Of a stretch of 40,024 bases of DNA, positions 21,195 to 29,237 are shown one piece after another. The notes below the pieces were generated by a model. The model worked only from the letters and a program-made list of their open reading frames with translations. It was not told where the DNA came from and did not search any database. Source of the DNA: JAPSGM01 sp036556985 (lineage in GTDB: Bacteria; Chloroflexota; Limnocylindria; QHBO01); assembly GCA_036556985.1 (NCBI GenBank), contig DATBIK010000107.1:1-40024 (forward strand), read 5' to 3'. The translations under genes were made by a program, and so were the position numbers. Position 1 is the first letter of the stretch. Every line of letters begins with the position of its first letter.

Positions 21195-22664
21195 CTACCC
21201 GCGCTCCAGCGCGAACTTGTCGACGTCGAGCGGCACGTCCACCGGGTAGCGGCCGTCGAAGCAGGCGGTGCAGTGGCGCCGCTCCCCGTCCGCCTCGCGC
21301 GCGACGGCGGCCTGCAGGCCCTCATCGGAGAGGTAGCCGAGCGAATCGGCGCCGATGCGGAGCCGGATCTCGTCGAGCGTGTGGCTGGCCGCCACGAGTT
21401 CCGCCCGCCGCCCGGTGTCGACGCCGAAGTAGCACGGGAACCGCATCTGCGGCGAGTGGATCCGGACGTGGACCTCCCGCGCCCCCGCCCGACGGAGCAT
21501 GGCCACGATCGGCCCGGTCGTGGTGCCGCGCACGATCGAGTCGTCCACGACCACGACCCGCTTGCCGGCCAGCACCTCGGGCAGCGGGTTGAACTTCATC
21601 TGCACCGCCTCGTCGCGCGAGCGCTGCTGGGGCTGGATGAAGGTGCGGCCCACGTATCGGTTCTTGATGAGGCCCTCCCGGTAGGGCAGCCCGGACTGCT
21701 CGGCGTAGCCGATGGCGGCCGGGATGGCGCTGTCCGGCACGGGGATGACGAGGTCGGCCTCGGCCGGCTGCTCGATCGCCAGCTGGCGGCCCATCGCCAT
21801 GCGCGCCTCGTAGAGCAGCCGCCCGCCGATCACGCTGTCGGGGCGGGCGAGGTAGACGAACTCGAAGATGCAGAGCCGCTCGGTGCGCGCCGGGGCGGGC
21901 GGCCGGTACGAGTGGACGCCCTCGTCGTCGATGGTGAGCACCTCCCCGGGCTCCACGTCGCGGACGAACGCCGCGCCCATGGCATCCAGCGCGGCGCTCT
22001 CGGAGGCGACCGCCCAGCCCGGCCCGTGGCCGTCGCCGGCCGGCAGCCGCCCGAGGGCCAGGGGCCGGAAGCCGATCGGGTCGCGGGCGGCGACGAGCGC
22101 CCGCTCGGTGATCATCGTGAACGTGTACGCGCCGGTCGCGCGGTGGAAGGCGTGCTCGACGCGCTGCGCCCAGCTGCGCCCGGGCGCGTGGGCGATGAGC
22201 TTGGCGAGCACCTCGGTGTCGCTGGCGGTGACGAAGTCGACGCCCTGCTCCGACAGCCCGTCCCGCAGCCACCGGGCGTTCGTCAGGTTGCCGTTGTGGC
22301 CGAGCATGAGCTCGCCGAGGTCCGACGAGGCGAAGACGGGCTGGACGTTCGGCAGCGAGTTGCTGCCGGTCGTCGAGTAGCGGGTGTGGCCGATGGCGGC
22401 GCTCGCCGGCTCGCCGCTGCCGTCCCCCTCGAGACGGCCGAGCGTCTCCTCGTCGAAGACCTGGCTGACCAGGCCCATCCGCTTGTGGAGGGTCAGCCGC
22501 GCCCCGTCGCTGGCGGCGATCCCGGCCGACTCCTGCCCGCGGTGCTGCAGTGCGTGGAGCCCGACGTAGGCGAGGTGGGCCACCGGCGCCCCGGGTGCGT
22601 GGATGCCGACCACGCCGCATTCCTCGCGCGGGCCGTGTGGTTCGTAGGCCGGCAGCTCGGGCAC
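21195..22664 (-). CDS. purF: Amidophosphoribosyltransferase PurF
   Basis: PurF makes phosphoribosylamine from PRPP and glutamine, the committed step of purine synthesis. The 489-residue precursor has a 15-residue propeptide ending at Glu-Glu, after which Cys 16 (ECGVVGIHA) becomes the N-terminal nucleophile. The phosphoribosyl part shows VVVVDDSIVRGTT, the PRPP loop. Cysteines in ERLCIFEFVY, RFPCYFGVD and RRHCTACFDGRYP match the four iron-sulfur ligands of the Bacillus-type enzyme. The GTG at 22664 fits the short propeptide; it has no Shine-Dalgarno but TATCAT lies six bases upstream, suggesting a leaderless transcript. It heads the purF-purM-purN unit and is divergent from a cyclic-di-GMP gene. 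Confidence 0.96.
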   Translation of the reverse strand: MPELPAYEPHGPREECGVVGIHAPGAPVAHLAYVGLHALQHRGQESAGIAASDGARLTLHKRMGLVSQVFDEETLGRLEGDGSGEPASAAIGHTRYSTTGSNSLPNVQPVFASSDLGELMLGHNGNLTNARWLRDGLSEQGVDFVTASDTEVLAKLIAHAPGRSWAQRVEHAFHRATGAYTFTMITERALVAARDPIGFRPLALGRLPAGDGHGPGWAVASESAALDAMGAAFVRDVEPGEVLTIDDEGVHSYRPPAPARTERLCIFEFVYLARPDSVIGGRLLYEARMAMGRQLAIEQPAEADLVIPVPDSAIPAAIGYAEQSGLPYREGLIKNRYVGRTFIQPQQRSRDEAVQMKFNPLPEVLAGKRVVVVDDSIVRGTTTGPIVAMLRRAGAREVHVRIHSPQMRFPCYFGVDTGRRAELVAASHTLDEIRLRIGADSLGYLSDEGLQAAVAREADGERRHCTACFDGRYPVDVPLDVDKFALERG

Positions 22665-22670
22665 CCACCG

Positions 22671-22676
22671 ATGATA
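22671..22676 (-). promoter_or_regulatory. Candidate -10 box of the purF operon
   Basis: TATCAT on the minus strand matches the TATAAT consensus well in very GC-rich surroundings and ends six bases before the purF GTG. Transcription would start at or within a base of the start codon. No matching -35 hexamer is obvious. Confidence 0.55.
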
Positions 22677-22724
22677 CCCGCGCCGCCCCGGACCGGACCG
22701 CGCCCTCGTGCGGCGCGGCGCGAA

Positions 22725-22741
22725 AGTACCCGGGCGGTACT
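22725..22741. promoter_or_regulatory. Palindrome between purF and the GGDEF gene (candidate operator)
   Basis: AGTACC and GGTACT form perfect 6-base arms around CGGGC. The centre lies about 60 bases upstream of the purF -10 box, and the arms are relatively AT-rich for this region. The symmetry suits a dimeric regulator. No second copy was noticed in the window. Confidence 0.4.
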
Positions 22742-22754
22742 GCACCGGACCGCA

Positions 22755-22798
22755 CTCGGCGCCGAGCGGCCAAGCCGCGAGGGGTGCCGCGCCGCACC
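22755..22798. other. Run of three GC-rich inverted repeats in the purF/GGDEF intergenic region
   Basis: Three elements follow one another: the 12-base palindrome CTCGGCGCCGAG (22755-22766), the hairpin GCGGC-CAA-GCCGC (22766-22778), and GGTGC/GCACC around a 6-base loop (22783-22798). No T-tract follows, so they are not classic terminators. They could fold in a leader RNA of the rightward gene. In GC-rich DNA some such pairing is expected by chance. Confidence 0.35.
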
Positions 22799-22890
22799 GC
22801 GTGACGATCGACCCATGGCGGCACGCCTTCTCGGCCGCGATGCTGCGGCTCAGCTGAATTCATCGGACAGGTCCTGCAGCAGGAGGGTGC

Positions 22891-24633
22891 ATGCTCCGTC
22901 TCGCCCGCGCCGTCGGTTTCCTCGCGCCCCTGGCCGTGGCGCTGCTCCTCAGCGTGGTGACCGCCGCCGACAGCGGCGCCAGCGAGGGCGAGCGGACCGT
23001 CCAGCTCGTGCTCACCGCCCTGGCCCTGCTGGCCGGCATGAGCTCCATGGCGCTCCTCGCCTGGAGCTACATGGGCTGGCGCCTGAATCGGCTGGCGCGG
23101 GCACTCGAGGAGACGATCGACGCCAACCGCCCGGTTCGCCTGCGCGAGGCCGGCATCCCCGCCGAGCGCCGCCTGGCCCGGGCCTTCAACCAGGCGGCCG
23201 GAACCTTCCTGCAGGTCGAGGCGCGCGCCACCCACGACCGTCTCACCGGCGTGGCGAATCGCGAGACGCTGCTCACGACCCTCGTTGCCGAGGTCGAGCG
23301 CGCGACACGCCACCACAAGTGGCTGTCGGTGGCGTTCATCGACATCGACCGATTCAAGCCGATCAACGACACGTACGGCCACAACTCCGGCGACGCGGTC
23401 CTGCGCCAGCTCGCCGGCCTCGTCGCCGACAACGTCCGCGCCTCGGACCTGTTCGGTCGCTACGGCGGCGAGGAGTTCATGCTCATCCTGCCCGAGACCG
23501 CACCGGAGGAAGCCGCCGTCCTCGCCGAGAAGCTGCGCACGGTCGTCATGGCCGCGCCGATGGTCATCGCCGGCAAGCAGACGATCCAGGCCACGATCAG
23601 CGTCGGCATCGCCGGCGAGGTCGGCTCGCAGCTCCAGGTCGACGCGCTCGTCGACCAGGCCGATGCGGCGATGTACGCGGCCAAGTCGCTCGGCCGCAAC
23701 CGCGTCTACGTCTACCGCCATGTCGACGAGAACGCGCTCGTGCGCCGAGCTCCGATCACCCACGAGCACCGCGAGGCGGCCACCGCCATCGGCCGCTGGG
23801 CCAGCGACACCGCGACCGAGGCACTCGCCTCCGTCCTCGCCCCACAGCCGCACCATCGCGGGCGGCCGTCGGACATGATCGCCGCCCTGGCGACCGGCAT
23901 GGCGCTCGAGCTCGGGCTGCCGCGCGACGAGATCGAGCGCATCCGCATCGCGAGCCTGCTCCACGACCTCGGCAAGCTTGCCGTGCCGACCGAGATCCTC
24001 GACAAGCCGGCCGCCCTCTCCGACGGCGAGTGGCAGGCGATCGGCGAGCACCCGCGCATCGGCCAGGTCATTCTCGAGCGGGCGTCGGCGCTCCGAGAGG
24101 CGATCCCGGTCGTGCTGCACCACCACGAGCGGTTCAACGGGGGCGGCTACCCGCACGGCCTGCGCGGGAACGAGATTCCGCTCGGGGCACGGATCGTGGC
24201 GGTGGCCGACGCTTACCACGCCATGGTCCATGACCGCCCGTACAAGTCGGCGCAGACCCACGAGGAGGCGCTCGCCGAGCTGCGCCGGCACGCCGGCACC
24301 CAGTTCGACCCTGAGGTTGTCGACCTGTTCTGCATGATCTACTCCGAGGGCGTGCCCCCCGACGGCCTCGAGGAGGTGTACCGCCTCCACGAGCGGGCGC
24401 GCGGTGGCCTCGAGCGGATCGACGTCGCGGCGGCGGCGAAGGTCCTGGCCTCAACCCCGTTGCAGCGCACGCCGAAGACGGCGTTGACCCGCACGCTCGA
24501 CGCGCAGGTCAACGGGACGCCGCGGGCGAAGCGGAACGGGAAGGGGCCATCGCCGGACGACGCGCCGACCCCGGCGACGACGCGACGGCGGCGTGCCACG
24601 CGCACGGGGGGCGTTCACGAGGCGGCAGGGTGA
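22891..24633 (+). CDS. Membrane-bound GGDEF/HD-GYP cyclic-di-GMP protein
   Basis: This 580-residue protein has two membrane helices (about residues 8-27 and 38-62), a HAMP-like linker, a GGDEF domain and an HD-GYP domain. The cyclase site is RYGGEEF, with GGEEF at 192-196. The inhibitory I-site RASD (183-186) lies exactly five residues before it, so GTP-to-c-di-GMP activity with product inhibition is predicted. The phosphodiesterase part keeps LLHDLGK (His 358, Asp 359), EHPRIG, HHHE (410-413) and NGGGYP in place of DGxGYP, so it is probably active. Few proteins pair GGDEF with HD-GYP rather than EAL. The C-terminal 70 residues are basic and low-complexity. The ATG has AGGAGG four bases upstream. 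Its stop overlaps the next gene's GTG. Confidence 0.93.
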   Translation: MLRLARAVGFLAPLAVALLLSVVTAADSGASEGERTVQLVLTALALLAGMSSMALLAWSYMGWRLNRLARALEETIDANRPVRLREAGIPAERRLARAFNQAAGTFLQVEARATHDRLTGVANRETLLTTLVAEVERATRHHKWLSVAFIDIDRFKPINDTYGHNSGDAVLRQLAGLVADNVRASDLFGRYGGEEFMLILPETAPEEAAVLAEKLRTVVMAAPMVIAGKQTIQATISVGIAGEVGSQLQVDALVDQADAAMYAAKSLGRNRVYVYRHVDENALVRRAPITHEHREAATAIGRWASDTATEALASVLAPQPHHRGRPSDMIAALATGMALELGLPRDEIERIRIASLLHDLGKLAVPTEILDKPAALSDGEWQAIGEHPRIGQVILERASALREAIPVVLHHHERFNGGGYPHGLRGNEIPLGARIVAVADAYHAMVHDRPYKSAQTHEEALAELRRHAGTQFDPEVVDLFCMIYSEGVPPDGLEEVYRLHERARGGLERIDVAAAAKVLASTPLQRTPKTALTRTLDAQVNGTPRAKRNGKGPSPDDAPTPATTRRRRATRTGGVHEAAG

Positions 24634-25163
24634 CGCGTCGCGCGGCCCTCGTCCTGGTTCTGCTGGCGGCGCTCCACGGGGCGCCGCCGCTGCTGCTCGC
24701 CGCGCCGCCGAACCAGCTGAGCTCCGCGGCGTCGCCCCGGGCAGGATCCGTCCGCGACGTGTCCCCGGGCGGCAACCCGGCGCACCGGGTCATGGCCCAT
24801 GCCGGTCCCAGCAGCGCGGAGGTGGCCCTCGTGTCCGGCACCGCCCTCCACGGCACGTGGGCCGGCGCGCCCCGCGGGACGAGCCCCGGCGGCGTCGGCC
24901 CGCTCGACGCGGGGTCGGGGACACGCGAGGTCGACGACCTCCTCCTCGTGCTCGGGATCGTCGTCGGCGTGGCGGCGGTCGTCCTGCTCATGACCGGCTG
25001 GCTGCTCGCTGCGCGGATCCGGGACGACGAGAGCGAGCCGGCGGAGGCGGACGCGACGCCGGCCATGCGAGCGCGCCAGCGGGCGCGGGCAACAGGGCGC
25101 GATCCGGTGCTGGCCGCCATGGGCCTCGACGACGAAGCGTCGCCCGTCGACCCCGACGACTAG
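24630..25163 (+). CDS. Unknown small membrane protein coupled to the c-di-GMP gene
   Basis: The family is not recognised. The 177 residues comprise an N-terminal signal or anchor helix (about 5-24), roughly 75 Ser/Gly/Pro-rich residues probably outside the cell, a clear membrane helix (about 103-129), and an acidic cytoplasmic tail of about 48 residues (DDESEPAEAD...DPDD). The GTG start overlaps the upstream TGA as GTGA, so it is almost certainly translated with the GGDEF/HD-GYP protein. That pairing suggests a sensor, stabiliser or partner subunit, which is inference only. The stop TAG overlaps the purL stop in the palindrome CTAG (25160-25163). Coding potential is supported by the overlap and by sensible membrane topology. 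Confidence 0.72.
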   Translation: MTRRAALVLVLLAALHGAPPLLLAAPPNQLSSAASPRAGSVRDVSPGGNPAHRVMAHAGPSSAEVALVSGTALHGTWAGAPRGTSPGGVGPLDAGSGTREVDDLLLVLGIVVGVAAVVLLMTGWLLAARIRDDESEPAEADATPAMRARQRARATGRDPVLAAMGLDDEASPVDPDD

Positions 25164-27382
25164 AGCGAGCGCTCCCAGGCCGCGGCAAGGTCGGCGACGC
25201 CGGCCTCGAGCCGGTGCTCGCCCACGGCAAGCGCGAGGCGATCCTCCCCGGCGCTTCCCAGGCGCAGCGCACCGACACCGGCGGCGCGGGCTGCGGTTGC
25301 GACCGCGCCGGCGCGCTCGGGCGCCACGGCGGCCAGCACCCGGCCGCCACACTCCCCGAAGAGGACCGCGGTCGGCGGCGCCTCCGGGACCGCGATCCGC
25401 GCGCCGACGCCAGAAGCGATCGCCAGGCGCGCCGCCGCCACGCCGAGGCCCCCGGCGCTGAGGTCGTGGAGGCCGGCGACCAGCCCGTCCGCGGCGAGCC
25501 GCGGCAGGAGCGACACGAGGCGGGCGGACGCGTCGAGGTCGAGGGCCGGGGTTCCGCCGCGCCGACCGCGAAGGCGGGCGTGCTCGGAGGCGGCGAGCGC
25601 GGGGGCGTCGAAGCCCGGCTCGCCGAGCAGCCAGATCTCGTCGCCGTCGTGCCAGCGCATCGGCACCGCGCGCAGACGGTCCTCGATGAGGCCGACCGTG
25701 CCGACCACGGGGGTGGGCAGGATCGGCCCATCCGGCGTCTCGTTGTAGAGGCTGACGTTGCCGGACACCACCGGCAGGCCGAGGACGCGGCAGGCATCGG
25801 CCATGCCCGCGATCGCCTCCGACAGCTGCCAGTAGCCGGCGGGATTCTCCGGCGAGCCGAAGTTCAGGCAGTCGGTGACGCCGATCGGTGTCGCGCCGCT
25901 GCAGGCCACGTTCAGCGCCCCCTCCACCACAGCCGCCGCCCCCGCCAGGCGCGGGTCGAGGTCGCCGAGGCGCCCGGGGCCGTCGAGGCTGAGCGCGAGC
26001 GCCCGCCGGGTGCCCTTCACCCGCAGCAGCGCCGCGTCGCCCGCGCCGGGGCCGACCATCGTGCGCGTGCCGTTCATGTGGTCGTAGCGGCGCCAGATCG
26101 ATCGCCGGCTGCGGACGTTCGGGCTGGCGAGCAGGGCAAGCAGGTCGGCGGCGCTCGGCGGCGCGGCGGCAAGATCGTCGAGCCGCTCGGCGCGTCGCGC
26201 GTCGAGGTCGTCCGGCGGCGCGGCGGGGCGCACGTAGCGCGGCGCGTCGTCGGCGAGGGCCCGCCCGGGCACGCGGCAGATCATCTCGCCGCGGAACGTG
26301 GCGCGCACCTCGGGCTCAACAATCACGCGCCCGATCGTCACCGCGTGGAGCTCGTAGCGCGCGAAGACGGCGCGGACCTCCTCCTCGCGCCCGGTGCGGA
26401 CGACGATGAGCATCCGCTCCTGCGACTCGGAGAGGAGGAGCTCGTAGCCGCTCATCCCGCCCTCGCGGGTGGGGACGAGGTCGAGATCGACCTCGGCGCC
26501 GCAGCCGCCCCGCGCGGAGAGCTCGGCCAGCGCGCAGGTCAGCCCCGCGGCGCCGAGGTCCTGCATGGCGACCACCGCGTCCGAGCCGGACAGCTCCAGG
26601 CACGCCTCCATGAGCAGCTTCTCGAGGAACGGGTTCCCGACCTGCACCGCCGGCCGCCGCTCGTCGCGATCCTCCCCCAGGCTTGCCGACGCGAAACTCG
26701 CCCCCTGGATGCCGTCGCGGCCCGTCGTCGCGCCCACGAGGAGCAGGGCGTTGCCGGGGCCCGCGGCGCGGGCCAGCGTGATCTCCGCGTGGCGCGCGAC
26801 GCCGACGCACATCGCGTTCACCAGCGGGTTGCCGGAATAGCTCGGGTCGAATGCGACCTCGCCGCCGACATCGGGGATGCCCATGCAGTTGCCGTAGCCA
26901 GCGATGCCGGCCACGACGCCGTCGAACAGGTAGCGGTTCCGGGTGGCGGCCGCGGCATCGGTCCGCCCGGAGGGGTCGTCCTCGACGGCCAGGGGACCGA
27001 AGCGCAGCGAGTTCAGGAGCGCGATCGGGCGGGCTCCCATGGTGAAGATGTCGCGGATGATGCCGCCCACCCCGGTTGCCGCCCCCTGGTAGGGCTCGAC
27101 CGCCGAGGGATGGTTGTGCGACTCGACCTTGAAGACGACGGCCAGGCCGTCGCCGATGTCCAGCGCGCCCGCGTTCTCGCCCGGCCCCACCAGGACCCGC
27201 TCGCCGACGCTGGGGAGGCGGCCGAGGAGCGGTCGCGAGTGCTTGTAGGCGCAGTGCTCGGACCACATCGCGCCGAACATGCCGAGCTCGACCTCGTTCG
27301 GCTCGCGGCCGAGCGCCCGCACGACCGCCTCGTACTCCTCGTCGGTCAGCCCGTGGCGTTCCACGGGGGGCGCGATGCTCAC
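25160..27382 (-). CDS. purL: Phosphoribosylformylglycinamidine synthase subunit PurL
   Basis: PurL is the large synthetase subunit of the PurLQS complex, which turns FGAR, ATP and glutamine into FGAM. The 740-residue length is that of the small bacterial PurL used with separate PurQ and PurS. Motifs include MWSEHCAYKHS (His 43), KVESHNHPSAVEPYQGAATG (around 85-104), GGIIRDIFTMGARPIA, QDLGAAGLTCALAELSARGG and, in the C-terminal half, PVVSGNVSLYNET. The GTG at 27382 gives the expected N-terminus and lies 19 bases after the zinc-ribbon gene. Its partners purS and purQ are upstream on the same strand but separated from it by two zinc-ribbon genes. Confidence 0.96.
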   Translation of the reverse strand: MSIAPPVERHGLTDEEYEAVVRALGREPNEVELGMFGAMWSEHCAYKHSRPLLGRLPSVGERVLVGPGENAGALDIGDGLAVVFKVESHNHPSAVEPYQGAATGVGGIIRDIFTMGARPIALLNSLRFGPLAVEDDPSGRTDAAAATRNRYLFDGVVAGIAGYGNCMGIPDVGGEVAFDPSYSGNPLVNAMCVGVARHAEITLARAAGPGNALLLVGATTGRDGIQGASFASASLGEDRDERRPAVQVGNPFLEKLLMEACLELSGSDAVVAMQDLGAAGLTCALAELSARGGCGAEVDLDLVPTREGGMSGYELLLSESQERMLIVVRTGREEEVRAVFARYELHAVTIGRVIVEPEVRATFRGEMICRVPGRALADDAPRYVRPAAPPDDLDARRAERLDDLAAAPPSAADLLALLASPNVRSRRSIWRRYDHMNGTRTMVGPGAGDAALLRVKGTRRALALSLDGPGRLGDLDPRLAGAAAVVEGALNVACSGATPIGVTDCLNFGSPENPAGYWQLSEAIAGMADACRVLGLPVVSGNVSLYNETPDGPILPTPVVGTVGLIEDRLRAVPMRWHDGDEIWLLGEPGFDAPALAASEHARLRGRRGGTPALDLDASARLVSLLPRLAADGLVAGLHDLSAGGLGVAAARLAIASGVGARIAVPEAPPTAVLFGECGGRVLAAVAPERAGAVATAARAAGVGALRLGSAGEDRLALAVGEHRLEAGVADLAAAWERSL

Positions 27383-27401
27383 GACGCGGGCCGCGCTCCG
27401 G

Positions 27402-28163
27402 TCAGCTCGCGCCGCCCGGGGGCGGCACCGGACGATCGCGGCCGAGCTCGAGCAGCAGCGCGCCGGCCGCCGCGGCGACGACCGTGACCAGGAAGATCGT
27501 GTCGATGCCGCTCACGCGGAAGGCAGCGCGCTCGAGCGCGATGCCGAGCGCCACGAGGACCACGGAGAACGTCGCCAGCCGCTGGTGCGGGATCGTCGGC
27601 ACGCGGTCGGCGAGGAAGATGCTGGCGGCGATGGCGAGCAGCGCCACGAAGAGGAGCAGGTTCAGCGGGTTGCCGAGCACGGGGAGCAGGGTCAGCGCGG
27701 CGAGCCCGCTGCCGGCACCGATCAGCCAGCCGCTGAGCATGACGGGCCAGGTGAACGGCAGGTCCGGCTCGCTCCTGGTGGGCGGTGGCGCCGCGGCCGG
27801 TTGCGCCGGCGGCGGTGGTGGCAGGCCCGACGCGCTCGGCGGTGGCGGGGCCTGGGCGGCCGGTTCCGATTGTCGTTCGAACGCCTGCTCCGCCCACTCC
27901 GGCTCCACCCGCTCCGGCTCCTCGGGCTCAGTATCCGGAGGTGGCCAGGATGGAGCCGGCGGAATGGGCTCGGAGGCCGCCTCCGGTTCCGCCTCCTGGC
28001 GCGGGACCGCGACGGTGGGCTCGTCCCAGGACATCGCTGGCCCCGCGTCCTCGGGCTCCGCCACGAGCAGCGTGCGGCCGCAGGTCGGGCAGAAGCGCGC
28101 GTCGTCGTCGACCTCGGTACCGCAGTTCGGGCAGAAGGGATCGGCCACCGGTCGCTCAGCCAC
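27402..28163 (-). CDS. Zinc-ribbon membrane protein of unknown function (1 ribbon)
   Basis: This 253-residue protein begins with one zinc ribbon (Cys 11, 14, 25 and 28 in FCPNCGTEVDDDARFCPTCG). A Pro/Glu-rich disordered linker of about 110 residues follows, then four predicted membrane helices (about residues 141-240). Such proteins are common in Chloroflexota and Actinobacteria and have no assigned function. The GTG start lies inside the last codons of the upstream zinc-ribbon gene (8-base overlap), so the two are translationally coupled. It is followed by purL after 19 bases. Coupling to purine genes suggests shared expression, not necessarily shared function. Confidence 0.85.
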   Translation of the reverse strand: MAERPVADPFCPNCGTEVDDDARFCPTCGRTLLVAEPEDAGPAMSWDEPTVAVPRQEAEPEAASEPIPPAPSWPPPDTEPEEPERVEPEWAEQAFERQSEPAAQAPPPPSASGLPPPPPAQPAAAPPPTRSEPDLPFTWPVMLSGWLIGAGSGLAALTLLPVLGNPLNLLLFVALLAIAASIFLADRVPTIPHQRLATFSVVLVALGIALERAAFRVSGIDTIFLVTVVAAAAGALLLELGRDRPVPPPGGAS

Positions 28164-29190
28164 GCCCGAGCCGGGTGAGCACGCCGATCACCACGATGAG
28201 CGAGGCGAGCATGAAGATGATCCCGCCCGGCGTGAGTGCGCGGAGGATGTCGAGCAGGTCGCCGCCCCCCGCGCCGAGCACTTCGACCACCACGAACAGG
28301 ACGACCAGGCCGATCGCCCACAGCAGGGCGACCACGAGGCCGATGAGCTGGCCCACGCCCGGGACGCGTCGCACCATGCCGGCCCCCGCCAGGACGGCGA
28401 GCAGCACGATGAGCAGCGGCGCCGGTGCGGCGAATCCGTAGTACGCCTGCTCGGCCAGGCCGGCCAGGCCGTCGTAGCCGTTCCAGAAGGCGATCCCGTA
28501 GCCGTCGCTGCCGAAGGCCCGCGCGTACAGCGACGCGTCGCCGGCGAAGGGGAGGGCCCACGCAACGCCCAGGAAGATCGCGCCGATGAGCAGCACGATG
28601 GGGCCGAGGAACGCGCGCCCCGGCTCCTCGGCCGCTGCGGCTGCCGGCACCTCTTCCGCCACGGCCGGTGGGACGTAGCCCTCCGGCGCGCCGCGCAGGT
28701 TGGCGCCGCAGTTCTGGCAGAACGCGGTCCCGGCACGATTGTGCGTGCCGCAGCGCGGGCAGGCCTGGGTGCCCTCCGGCGGCGCCGGTCGGGCGACGGT
28801 GGTGGTGGCGCCGGCCGCGACCAGCCGCTGGCCGCAGTTGCGGCAGAAGGCGATCCCGGGGCGGTTCTCCGTCCCGCAGCGCGGGCACTTCGTCGACTCG
28901 CCCGGCTCGGTGGCCGGCACACTGTGCGCCGGGACGGCCGCGGCGGCCTCGGCCGGTTCGGCGGCTTCCGGCGGGGTGTGGGCCTCGACATCGGGCGGTG
29001 GCGGCTCGTGTGGCCGCTCCTCATCCACGGGCTCCGCGGCGGCGTCGTACGCCTCGGCCTCGGGGGGTGGTTCCGCAGCCGTGTCGCGTGACGGCCAGCT
29101 CGCAGTCTCGAACTCGTCGGCCTCGGCCGCGTCCTCGGCCTCCTGCGGGTCGTTCGTGGTGTCGCGGGGCTCGCGCTCGTCGTTCTGCAT
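28156..29190 (-). CDS. Zinc-ribbon membrane protein of unknown function (2 ribbons)
   Basis: The 344-residue protein has an acidic, disordered N-terminal region of about 100 residues and two near-identical zinc ribbons (KCPRCGTENRPGIAFCRNCG and ACPRCGTHNRAGTAFCQNCG, about 102-119 and 144-161). About five membrane helices fill the C-terminal half. The ribbon pair looks like an internal duplication. The ATG at 29190 is preferred because GGAGG (29202-29206) lies 11 bases upstream; an in-frame ATG at 29208 would add six residues but lacks a Shine-Dalgarno. It follows purQ by about 40 bases and overlaps the next zinc-ribbon gene by eight. Function is unknown. Confidence 0.84.
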   Translation of the reverse strand: MQNDEREPRDTTNDPQEAEDAAEADEFETASWPSRDTAAEPPPEAEAYDAAAEPVDEERPHEPPPPDVEAHTPPEAAEPAEAAAAVPAHSVPATEPGESTKCPRCGTENRPGIAFCRNCGQRLVAAGATTTVARPAPPEGTQACPRCGTHNRAGTAFCQNCGANLRGAPEGYVPPAVAEEVPAAAAAEEPGRAFLGPIVLLIGAIFLGVAWALPFAGDASLYARAFGSDGYGIAFWNGYDGLAGLAEQAYYGFAAPAPLLIVLLAVLAGAGMVRRVPGVGQLIGLVVALLWAIGLVVLFVVVEVLGAGGGDLLDILRALTPGGIIFMLASLIVVIGVLTRLGRG

Positions 29191-29231
29191 CGGGCGTTCA
29201 GCCTCCATCCGGGCCGGGTGCGACGGGGTTG

Positions 29232-29237
29232 ATCATA
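29232..29237 (-). promoter_or_regulatory. Possible internal -10 box before the zinc-ribbon pair
   Basis: TATGAT on the minus strand overlaps the purQ stop codon and lies 41 bases before the chosen start of the two-ribbon gene. It could give the zinc-ribbon/purL section its own transcription start. No -35 box was identified. Confidence 0.25.

Noticed and set aside
21322..24390. Leftward open frame of about 1020 codons spanning purF and the GGDEF gene
   Set aside because: It crosses two firmly identified genes in another frame or strand and has no recognisable domain.
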